Source of the DNA: an uncultured Actinomycetes bacterium
GTDB taxonomy: Bacteria > Actinomycetota > Acidimicrobiia > IMCC26256 > PALSA-555
DNA length: 33,399 nucleotides
NCBI GenBank assembly: GCA_937927875.1
Contig: CALEYV010000145.1
Coordinates: 1-33,399 of the forward strand
Reading direction: 5' to 3'
Numbering within the stretch: position 1 is the first letter of the stretch; each line of letters starts with the position of its first letter. A model generated the notes under the pieces. The model was not told the origin of the DNA. It ran no database searches and saw nothing but the letters and a program-made list of their open reading frames with translations. This document shows, piece after piece, positions 1 to 6,045 of this stretch. The translations under genes and the position numbers were made by a program.

Positions 1-21
1 TCAGATGTGTATAAGAGACAG
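1..21 (+). other. Nextera transposase adapter (Read-1/i5 side), artefact
   Basis: Bases 3-21 are the 19-bp Tn5 mosaic end AGATGTGTATAAGAGACAG. It is preceded by TC, which matches the end of the Nextera Read-1 adapter (...GCGTC). This is untrimmed library sequence, not genome, so the biological sequence begins at about position 22. Confidence 0.97.
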
Positions 22-1433
22 AACGCGTACAGCAGCTCGCTGAACCCGTGCGCGCCGGGGTTGGCGATCGAGTTCTTCACCGAGCCCACGAACGTCGCGA
101 TCGCGACCCCCGCCAAGAGCACCAGCGGCATGGCCAGGATGTAGAGGGCGACCAGCTTCACCTCGGCCGCCTGGATCTTCTTGCCGAGGTACTCGGGCGT
201 TCGCCCGACCATGAGCCCGGCGATGAACACCGAGAGGATGGCGAAGACGAGCAGGCCGTTCAGCCCCACGCCGACGCCGCCCGGGCTCACCTCGCCGAGC
301 TTGATGTGGGCGAGCACGAGGAAGCCGCCGGTCGGCGTGAAGCTGTCATGCATCGCGTTGACGGACCCGTTCGACGTCCCGGTCGTCGACGCGCCCCAGA
401 GCCCCGATGCGGTGGGCCCGAACCGCGACTCCTTGCCTTCCATGTTCCCGCCCGGCTGGGCGGACGTCGCGACCTCGGTCGCGCCCCGGTCCGCGAGCCG
501 CGGGTTGCCCGAGGTCTCGGCGTACATCGTCCCGATCGCGACCGCGAGCCAGATCACGAACATGACCGCGAACACGGCGTAGCCCTGGCGCTTGTCCTTG
601 ACCATGCGGCCGAACGTGAACGCCAGCGCGAACGGGATGATGAGGATGGCGTAGAGCTCGAGGAAGTCGCTGAGCTTCGTTGGGTTGGAGAGCGGGTGCG
701 CGGAGTTGACGTTGAGGAAGTCGCCGCCGTTGGTGCCGATCTGCTTGATCGACTCCATGCTGGCGTTGGGACCGCCCGGGATCCGCTGGGTGACACCCGC
801 GACGGTGTGCGCGGCGGTGAAGCCGTGCGTGTTCTGGATGACACCCTGGGTGATGAGCACGAGCGCGAACACGAACGCCAGCGGCAGCAGCACCCGGATC
901 GTGGTTCGGATCACGTCGACCCAGAAGTTGCCGACCGTGCGGCCGCCGCCCCGGGCCAGCCCCCGCAGCAGCGCCGCCATCACCGCCATCCCCGCCGCGG
1001 CGGAGACGAACTGCTGGACCGTGAGGCCCACCATCTGGGTGAGGTGGCTCATCGTCGACTCGCCGCCGTAGGCCTGCCAGTTCGTGTTCGTCACGAAGCT
1101 GACCGCCGTGTTCATCGACAGTGCCGGCGCGACGTCGGCCACGTTCGTCGGGTTGAACGGCAGGTGCGACTGGACGCGCTGGAGCACGTAGAGGAGGAAG
1201 AACCCGACGACACTGAAGGCGAGCAGCGACACGGCGTAGACCGTCCAGTGCTGCTCCCGGTCGGGGTTCACCCGACAGAACCGGTAGAGGAGCCGCTCGA
1301 CCGGCGTGAACACGCGGTCGCCGACCATCGGACCACCCTCGTACACGCGGGCGATGTAGAAGCCGAGTGGCGGCGCGGTGACGCCGATCAGCACGACCAG
1401 CGCCACGAACTGCACCCACCCGGCGGCGGTCAT
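22..1433 (-). CDS. kdpA: Potassium-transporting ATPase subunit KdpA, 3' end cut by contig edge
   Basis: KdpA is the K+-channel-like, membrane-embedded subunit of the high-affinity KdpFABC potassium pump. The reading frame stays open from ATG 1433 to the adapter, giving about 470 codons against about 557 in E. coli, so roughly the last 85 residues are missing. Visible KdpA signatures are the first selectivity loop (TNTNWQ followed by YGGEST), a second loop TNGGDF followed by NSAHP, the segment FIAGLMVGRTPEYLGKKI, and HGFSELLYAF just before the cut. Oddly, the second loop has Asp where the family normally has a third Gly (TNGGGF). The start codon overlaps the kdpF stop (TGATG), which implies translational coupling. 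kdpB, kdpC and the kdpDE regulators would lie beyond the left edge and are not seen. Confidence 0.96.
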
Positions 1434-1522
1434 CAGAACCGCTCTGGGAAGAGCAGCGCCGCGAACAGGTAGCCCGCCAGCAGGACCGCGAGCACCAGGC
1501 CGGCGATGTTGTCGCCGGCCAT
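1433..1522 (-). CDS. kdpF: KdpF, small subunit of the Kdp potassium pump
   Basis: This 29-residue protein is almost entirely one hydrophobic helix (IAGLVLAVLLAGYLFAALL) and ends in FPERF, the typical KdpF tail. KdpF stabilises the KdpFABC complex in the membrane. The ATG at 1522 overlaps the stop of the upstream small ORF, and its own stop overlaps the kdpA ATG, both as TGATG. Identification rests on size, composition and position directly before kdpA. The same frame could extend further upstream, but that would overlap the preceding small gene and add an unlikely Arg-rich leader. Confidence 0.9.
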   Translation of the reverse strand: MAGDNIAGLVLAVLLAGYLFAALLFPERF

Positions 1523-1686
1523 CAGCGGGTGCGCTCGGTAGCCGCGGGCTCCGCCGCCGCCGTGTCGTCCTCGTCGCCGACCAGGACGTCGCGGTCGGGT
1601 CCGATGATTCGGTCGCAGGCGCGCACGTACAGGAAGCACAAGGCGAAGAACCCCACCAGGAACACGGTCACCAAGACATCCGCCAT
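1522..1686 (-). CDS. Small single-span membrane protein leading the kdp operon
   Basis: This 54-residue protein has one N-terminal hydrophobic helix (about residues 4-21), then YVRACDRIIGPD, then an acidic and Ala-rich cytoplasmic-type tail ending ERTR. Small proteins with a helix followed by VRxCDRIIG often precede kdpF in actinobacteria, but I know of no assigned function. It may be an accessory or assembly peptide of the Kdp pump. A GGAG motif lies 9 nt upstream of ATG 1686, and the stop overlaps the kdpF start (TGATG). It is therefore the first cistron of the operon, and its translation probably feeds kdpF and kdpA. Confidence 0.75.
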   Translation of the reverse strand: MADVLVTVFLVGFFALCFLYVRACDRIIGPDRDVLVGDEDDTAAAEPAATERTR

Positions 1687-1725
1687 CGCTGCCGGCTCCG
1701 TTCCAGAGAGTGACCCCGAACCGTT

Positions 1726-1805
1726 CTTAGCCCTGCCCGCTACCCGCGGGGTCGGTCTTGATGGGCGCTTAGCGGGTCACGGCGCTCTCTTAGCGGCGAC
1801 CTAAC
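1726..1805 (-). promoter_or_regulatory. Phased GCTAAG repeats upstream of kdp (candidate operator)
   Basis: Read on the minus strand, GCTAAG occurs at 1731-1726, 1773-1768 and 1794-1789, with a related GTTAGG at 1805-1800. The three exact copies start 42 and 21 bp apart, so they lie on the same DNA face at multiples of about two helical turns. They sit 40-120 bp upstream of the first kdp cistron in the divergent spacer with the thi operon. An OmpR-type regulator such as KdpE would be a natural ligand, but no KdpE-site consensus for this group is known to me. Confidence 0.4.
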
Positions 1806-1853
1806 GGCTGGCCCCACGCCCGGATTCGTCGGACGGTCGCGGCCACGACGGGT

Positions 1854-1859
1854 TATGGT
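1854..1859 (+). promoter_or_regulatory. -10 box of the thi operon promoter
   Basis: TATGGT fits the actinobacterial TANNNT -10 pattern and would start transcription at about 1866, just before the first paired bases of the TPP riboswitch (1870). No good -35 hexamer is visible at 17-18 bp. The call rests on position and the -10 match only. Confidence 0.45.
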
Positions 1860-1869
1860 CGACGCAACG

Positions 1870-1957
1870 CACGGGAGCCCGGTGACACCGGGCTGAGAGG
1901 AGGGCTACGAGCCCTCGACCGTCTGAACCTGATCCGGATCATGCCGGCGAAGGGAGG
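1870..1957 (+). promoter_or_regulatory. TPP (THI-box) riboswitch
   Basis: The conserved thiamine pyrophosphate aptamer elements are all present in order. A stem 1877-1883/1887-1893 is followed by CTGAGA (1893-1898), a variable hairpin 1900-1906/1910-1916, ACCTGATC (1927-1934) and GGATCATGCCGGCGAAGGGA (1936-1955), the near-invariant 3' core. Its 3' end contains the AGGGAGG Shine-Dalgarno of thiE. CACG 1870-1873 can pair with CGTG 1960-1963, which includes the GTG start codon. Ligand binding should therefore block translation initiation of thiE when TPP is plentiful. That mechanism is inferred; the aptamer itself is clear. Confidence 0.95.
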
Positions 1958-1960
1958 ATC

Positions 1961-2587
1961 GTGGAGCTGGGTCGGCTGCACGTGGTCACCGACACCAGGC
2001 CGGGACGCGACCCGCTCCGCACCGTGGCCGCGGCGCTCGACGCGGGCGCCCCGGTGGTGCAGGTCCGCGGCAAGGGCCTCGCCGACGCCGAGCTCTACGA
2101 GCTGGCGGCCCGCGTCACCGAGCTCTGCGTCCGGCACGGCGCCCTGCCGCTGGTCAACGACCGCCCCGACATCGCGCTGGCGGTCGACGCGGGCGGCGTC
2201 CACGTCGGCGAGCGCGACCTCCCGGTCGCCGTCGCGCGTCGGCTGCTCGGGACCGACCGCATCGTCGGTGCGACGGCGCGCGACGCCGCGACCGCCCAAC
2301 GCCATCAGGCGGCCGGTGCCACCTACCTCGGCGTCGGCCCCGCCTACGCGACGACGACCAAGACCGGTCTGCCGGCTCCGCTCGGGCCCGGCGGCGTCGG
2401 ACGGGTCGCGGCCGCGGTCGACCTCCCCGTGATCGCGGTGGCCGGCATCACGGTCGGGAACGTCGGGGCCCTGCTCGCCGCCGGCGCGTACGGCGTCGCC
2501 GTCATCAGCGCGGTCTCCGACGCCGACGACCCGGCCCGGGCGACGGCCGGCCTCCTGGCCGCCCTCGACCCGGTAGCGGCGGCGTGA
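1961..2587 (+). CDS. thiE: Thiamine-phosphate synthase
   Basis: ThiE joins HMP-pyrophosphate to the thiazole phosphate carboxylate to give thiamine monophosphate in the cytoplasm. The 208-residue protein is a full-length TIM barrel. It shows LHVVTD at the N-terminus, VQVRGKG, the NDRPDIALAVDAGGVHVGERDLP segment in which Asn-Asp and the His-Val-Gly loop bind substrate, GVGPAYATTTK, and AGITVGN near the C-terminus. The GTG at 1961 is chosen because it follows the AGGGAGG of the riboswitch and begins the family's usual N-terminus, although the spacing from GGAGG is short (3 nt). It is the first gene of the riboswitch-controlled operon, and its stop overlaps the thiO start (GTGA). A second ThiE/TenI-like gene lies downstream. 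Confidence 0.95.
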   Translation: MELGRLHVVTDTRPGRDPLRTVAAALDAGAPVVQVRGKGLADAELYELAARVTELCVRHGALPLVNDRPDIALAVDAGGVHVGERDLPVAVARRLLGTDRIVGATARDAATAQRHQAAGATYLGVGPAYATTTKTGLPAPLGPGGVGRVAAAVDLPVIAVAGITVGNVGALLAAGAYGVAVISAVSDADDPARATAGLLAALDPVAAA

Positions 2588-3678
2588 GCCGCACCGTCAC
2601 CGTCGTCGGCGGCGGCGCTATCGGCCTGGCGACGGCGTGGCGGCTCGCGCAGCGCGACGCCCGGGTCACCGTCGTCGACCCGCAGCCGGGCCACGGGGCG
2701 ACCGACGTCGCGGCCGGGATGCTCGCCCCCGTGACCGAGGTGCACTACGGGGAGGAGCCGCTGCTGGCCCTCAACCTCGACTCGGCCCGCCGCTGGCCCG
2801 CGTTCGCCGCCGAGCTCGAGGCCGCGGCCGGGATGCCGGTCCTGTATCGCAGCGAGGGGACCCTCGCGGCGGCCGTGCACGACGACGACCTGCGCGCCCT
2901 CGACGCCCTCGTCCGGTTCCAGACCCAGCTCGGCCTACCGGTCGAGCGCCTCCGCGCCTCGGCCTGCCGGGAGCTGGAGCCCGCGCTGACGCCGCGGATC
3001 CGCGGCGGCGCGTTCGTCGCCGGCGATCACCAGGTGGAGCCGCGAGCGTTGACCCGAGCGTTGCAGCGGGCCTGCGAGGACCTCGGGGTCGAGTTCGTTC
3101 GCCAGCCCGTGGCGGCGGTCACCGCGGGGCCGCGGGTCCGGCTCGAGGGGGGCAACGACCTGACGAGCGAGGTGGTCATCGTCGCGGCCGGATGCTGGTC
3201 GCGCGCGCTCATCGACGTCCCCGTCCGGCCGGTGAAGGGCCAGATCCTGCGCCTGCGGGGCGACGTCGCGGCGCTGCTGACTCGCACCATCCGCGGTCTC
3301 GCCGAGGGCGTCTCCATCTACCTGGTCCCGCGAGCCAGCGGTGAGCTCGTCCTGGGCGCCACCGTCGAGGAACGCGGCTTCGACGACGTCGTGACCGCCG
3401 GCGCGGTCCGAGAGCTCCTCGACGCCGCGGCCCAGCTGCTGCCCGGGGTCGCCGAGCTCGAGCTCGCCGAGGCGCGCGCCGGGCTCCGGCCCGGGACGCC
3501 CGACAACGCGCCCATCCTCGGGCCCGCACCCGGCCTCGACAACGTGCTGCTCGCCACCGGCCACTTCCGCAACGGGATCCTCCTCACGCCCATCACCGCC
3601 GACACCATCGCCGAGCTCGCCGCGACCGGCGAGCCGGCCCCGGTGATCGCCCCCTTCAGCGCGGCGCGGTTCCGATGA
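2584..3678 (+). CDS. thiO: Glycine oxidase ThiO
   Basis: ThiO is an FAD-dependent oxidase that converts glycine to the iminoglycine needed by ThiG for thiazole formation; it replaces ThiH in aerobes. The 364-residue protein begins with a Rossmann dinucleotide-binding motif (VVGGGAIGLATAW, about residues 7-19). It continues with the DAO-family segments AAGMLAP, VKGQILRLRG and YLVPR, and ends with GLRPGTPDNAPILG and GHFRNGILLTPITA, which close the FAD site. The start overlaps the thiE stop (GTGA) and its own stop overlaps thiS (ATGA). Use of ThiO indicates an oxygen-dependent thiazole route. Confidence 0.94.
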   Translation: MSRTVTVVGGGAIGLATAWRLAQRDARVTVVDPQPGHGATDVAAGMLAPVTEVHYGEEPLLALNLDSARRWPAFAAELEAAAGMPVLYRSEGTLAAAVHDDDLRALDALVRFQTQLGLPVERLRASACRELEPALTPRIRGGAFVAGDHQVEPRALTRALQRACEDLGVEFVRQPVAAVTAGPRVRLEGGNDLTSEVVIVAAGCWSRALIDVPVRPVKGQILRLRGDVAALLTRTIRGLAEGVSIYLVPRASGELVLGATVEERGFDDVVTAGAVRELLDAAAQLLPGVAELELAEARAGLRPGTPDNAPILGPAPGLDNVLLATGHFRNGILLTPITADTIAELAATGEPAPVIAPFSAARFR

Positions 3679-3881
3679 TCGCCATTGTCGTCAACGGGTC
3701 GGCCACCGAGGTCGAGTCCGGTGTCACCGTGGCGACCCTGGTCGGCCAGCTCGGGCGGGACTCCCGCGGCGTGGCGGTAGCGGTCAACGAGTCCGTCGTG
3801 CCCCGCAGCGTCTGGCCGTCGACCGCCTTGCAGCCGGGCGACCACGTCGAGGTGCTTCGCGCCGCCCAGGGAGGATGCTGA
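3675..3881 (+). CDS. thiS: Sulfur carrier protein ThiS with an extra C-terminal Cys
   Basis: ThiS is a ubiquitin-fold carrier whose C-terminal Gly is adenylated by ThiF and converted to a thiocarboxylate that donates sulfur to ThiG. The 68-residue size, the VAVAVNESVVPRS stretch and the GDHVEVLRAAQGG end are typical. The protein does not stop at Gly-Gly but continues one codon to Cys (QGGC). Normal ThiS chemistry needs a free Gly carboxylate, so the Cys would have to be removed. The two Gly codons are GGA GGA and, with the preceding G, form the GGGAGG Shine-Dalgarno (3869-3874) of thiG, 7 nt before its GTG. The start overlaps thiO (ATGA). No thiF gene is in the window. Confidence 0.92.
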   Translation: MIAIVVNGSATEVESGVTVATLVGQLGRDSRGVAVAVNESVVPRSVWPSTALQPGDHVEVLRAAQGGC

Positions 3882-4652
3882 GTGGACGACCCGCTCGTCA
3901 TCGCCGGCACCACCCTCTCGTCGCGCCTGATCCTCGGCACCGGCGGCACGCCGAGCCTGGCGACGCTGGAGCGAGCGATCGTCGCCGCCGGCGCCGAGGT
4001 GGTGACGGTCGCGCTGCGCCGCCTCGACCCCCACGCCCGGGGCTCGATCGTCGACGTGCTCGACCGCACCGGGGTGCGACCGCTCCCGAACACCGCGGGC
4101 TGCTTCACCGCGCGCGAAGCGGTGCTCACGGCCCAGCTGGCGCGCGACGCGTTCGAGACCGACTGGATCAAGCTCGAGGTGATCGCCGACGAGCGCACCC
4201 TGCTGCCGGACCCGGTCGAGCTGCTCGCGGCGGCGGAGGAGCTCGTCGACGGCGGCTTCGTCGTGCTCCCGTACACGAACGACGACCCCGTCACCGCGAC
4301 CCGACTGGCCGAGCTCGGCTGCGCGGCGGTGATGCCGCTCGGCGCGCCGATCGGCAGCGGGATGGGGATCCGCAACCCGTACAACCTGGCGATCCTGCGC
4401 GAGCAGGTGCATGTGCCGGTCATCCTCGACGCCGGGATCGGCACCGCCTCCGACGCCGCCCTGGCCATGGAGCTCGGGTGTGACGCGGTGCTGCTGGCGT
4501 CCGCGGTCACGCGGGCCCGTGATCCCGAGCAGATGGCCGAGGCGATGCGGCGCGCCGTCGAAGCCGGTCGGCTGGCGCATCTCGCCGGTCGGATCCCCCG
4601 CCGCCTCTACGCGGAGGCGTCGACGCCGTGGGAGGGGCGGCCGCCGTGGTGA
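3882..4652 (+). CDS. thiG: Thiazole synthase ThiG
   Basis: ThiG builds the thiamine thiazole from deoxyxylulose 5-phosphate, iminoglycine (from ThiO) and ThiS thiocarboxylate. The 256-residue TIM-barrel protein shows the N-terminal SRLILGTGG, NTAGCFTAREA, and the catalytic Schiff-base lysine in DWIKLEV (Lys98). It also has PLGAPIGSGMGIRNP and DAGIGTASDAALAMELGCDAVLLASAV for phosphate binding. The GTG at 3882 directly follows the thiS stop and has a Shine-Dalgarno inside thiS. Length and motifs are those of a functional enzyme. Its last codons overlap the start region of the next gene. Confidence 0.96.
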   Translation: MDDPLVIAGTTLSSRLILGTGGTPSLATLERAIVAAGAEVVTVALRRLDPHARGSIVDVLDRTGVRPLPNTAGCFTAREAVLTAQLARDAFETDWIKLEVIADERTLLPDPVELLAAAEELVDGGFVVLPYTNDDPVTATRLAELGCAAVMPLGAPIGSGMGIRNPYNLAILREQVHVPVILDAGIGTASDAALAMELGCDAVLLASAVTRARDPEQMAEAMRRAVEAGRLAHLAGRIPRRLYAEASTPWEGRPPW

Positions 4653-5245
4653 GTCGTCGGCCGCCCCGGCTGCTCATGCTCACCGACCGCACCCAGACCG
4701 CCGGGCGACCGCTGCTCGACGTCGTGGCGGCCGCGATCGAGGGCGGCGCACGCGCGGTGGTGCTGCGGGAGAAGGACCTCGCCGAGCCCGCCCGGGCCGA
4801 GCTGGCCGCGGCCTTGGCCACGGTGCTGCGACCGGTCGAGGGGACGCTGCTCATGGCCTCGGGCCCCGCCGCCGGCGACGGCGTGCACCTGGCCGCCGCC
4901 GATCCGTTCCCCGTCCCGGCGCCGCCGGTCGTCGGCCGGTCCTGCCACTCGGCCGCCGAGCTCCGCGACGCGGCGGCCGAGGGCTGTGCCTACGCGACGC
5001 TCTCCCCGATCTTCCGGTCGGCGTCGAAGCCCGGCTACGGACCGCCCCTCGGACCGGAGGCGCTGCGCGGCGCGCCGCTCCCCGTGTTCGCGCTCGGGGG
5101 CGTCACCAGGTCGAACGCGGCTGCGTGCGTCGCCGCCGGGGCGCACGGCGTCGCGGTCATGGGCGAGGTCATGCGGGCGCCCGACCCGGCCGCGACGGTG
5201 TCGGCGCTGCTCGACGCGCTCAACGTCGCGGCGGTGGCCCGATGA
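4646..5245 (+). CDS. TenI-like / second thiamine-phosphate-synthase-family protein
   Basis: This protein of about 200 residues is a second member of the ThiE/TenI TIM-barrel family. It carries LLMLTDR, VVLREKDL, GVHLAAAD, VVGRSCHSAAEL (close to the TenI motif GRSVHS), LSPIFRSASKPGYGPPLG and ALGGVTRSNAAACVAAGAHGVAVMGE. TenI speeds aromatisation of the ThiG product, and the position directly after thiG fits that role. However, the position of the TenI tautomerase His (GHVF in B. subtilis) reads SPIF here, and the ThiE substrate loop is also degenerate. It could be a tautomerase variant, a second ThiE or a regulator. GTG 4646 is preferred for its spacing from GGGAGGGG at 4630-4637; GTG 4649 (overlapping the thiG stop) or GTG 4628 are alternatives. 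The stop overlaps thiD (ATGA). Confidence 0.8.
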   Translation: MVSRRPPRLLMLTDRTQTAGRPLLDVVAAAIEGGARAVVLREKDLAEPARAELAAALATVLRPVEGTLLMASGPAAGDGVHLAAADPFPVPAPPVVGRSCHSAAELRDAAAEGCAYATLSPIFRSASKPGYGPPLGPEALRGAPLPVFALGGVTRSNAAACVAAGAHGVAVMGEVMRAPDPAATVSALLDALNVAAVAR

Positions 5246-6045
5246 CGCCGCCCGTCGCGCTCACGATCGCGGGCTCCGATTCGGGTGGGGGCGCCGGCGT
5301 GCAGGCGGACCTGAAGACCTTCGCCGCCCTGGGCGTCTTCGGGACGTCGGCCATGACCGCGTTGACGGCCCAGAACACCGCCGCGGTGTGCGCGGTCCGC
5401 CCCGTCGACGCGTCGTTCGTCACCACACAGGTCGAGGCGGTCCTGGCCGACCTGCCGGTCGCGGCGGTGAAGACCGGCCTCCTGGCGACGGCCGACACCG
5501 TGTGCGCGGTGGCGGCGCTGGCGACGGCGGGTCGCCTCCCCCACCTCGTCGTCGATCCCGTCCTCGTGGCCTCCACCGGACGTCGGCTCCTCGAGCCCGA
5601 GGCCGAGGCCCGCTACCGCGAGGACCTGTTCCCCCGGGCCGAGGTCGTCACCCCGAACCGCGTCGAGGCGGGCGTGCTCCTCGGCACCACCGTGGCCACG
5701 CTCGACGAACAGCGTGACGCGGCGCGCCGGCTGTCGGACCTCGGTTCGCCGGTGGTCGTCGTCACCGGCGGCGACGATGGCGGCGCAGACGCGGTGGACG
5801 TCGTCGTCGGCGTCCCCGGGCTCAAGGAGCTGCGCGCCCCGCGCGTCTCGACCCGCAACACCCACGGCTCCGGCTGCAGCTTCGCCGCCGCGGTGGCGGC
5901 CGGGCTGGCGTCGGGCCGCAGCGTCGCCGACTCGCTGCTCACGGCCAAGTCGTACGTACACGACGCCATCCGAGCCGCCGCCTCCTGGCAGCTCGGGGCC
6001 GGGCACGGACCGTTGAACCACTTCCGATGGGAGGAGACCCCATGA
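5242..6045 (+). CDS. thiD: HMP/HMP-phosphate kinase ThiD
   Basis: ThiD phosphorylates hydroxymethylpyrimidine and then its monophosphate to HMP-pyrophosphate, the pyrimidine substrate of ThiE. The 267-residue ribokinase-fold protein opens with ALTIAGSDSGGGAGVQADLK, has MTALTAQNT, VKTGLL, VVDPVLVASTG and VVTPNRVEA, and ends with the anion-hole motif NTHGSGCSFAAA, whose Gly-Ser-Gly-Cys supplies the phosphate-binding turn. The start ATG at 5242 overlaps the preceding stop (ATGA), and its stop overlaps thiC (ATGA). A frame-open extension upstream lies inside other genes and is not used. Confidence 0.96.
   Translation: MTPPVALTIAGSDSGGGAGVQADLKTFAALGVFGTSAMTALTAQNTAAVCAVRPVDASFVTTQVEAVLADLPVAAVKTGLLATADTVCAVAALATAGRLPHLVVDPVLVASTGRRLLEPEAEARYREDLFPRAEVVTPNRVEAGVLLGTTVATLDEQRDAARRLSDLGSPVVVVTGGDDGGADAVDVVVGVPGLKELRAPRVSTRNTHGSGCSFAAAVAAGLASGRSVADSLLTAKSYVHDAIRAAASWQLGAGHGPLNHFRWEETP

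Noticed and set aside
48..1472. Long plus-strand frame (474 codons) antisense to kdpA
   Set aside because: Its product is Arg/Asp/His/Glu-rich low-complexity typical of the opposite frame of a GC-rich gene; the minus strand encodes clear KdpA.
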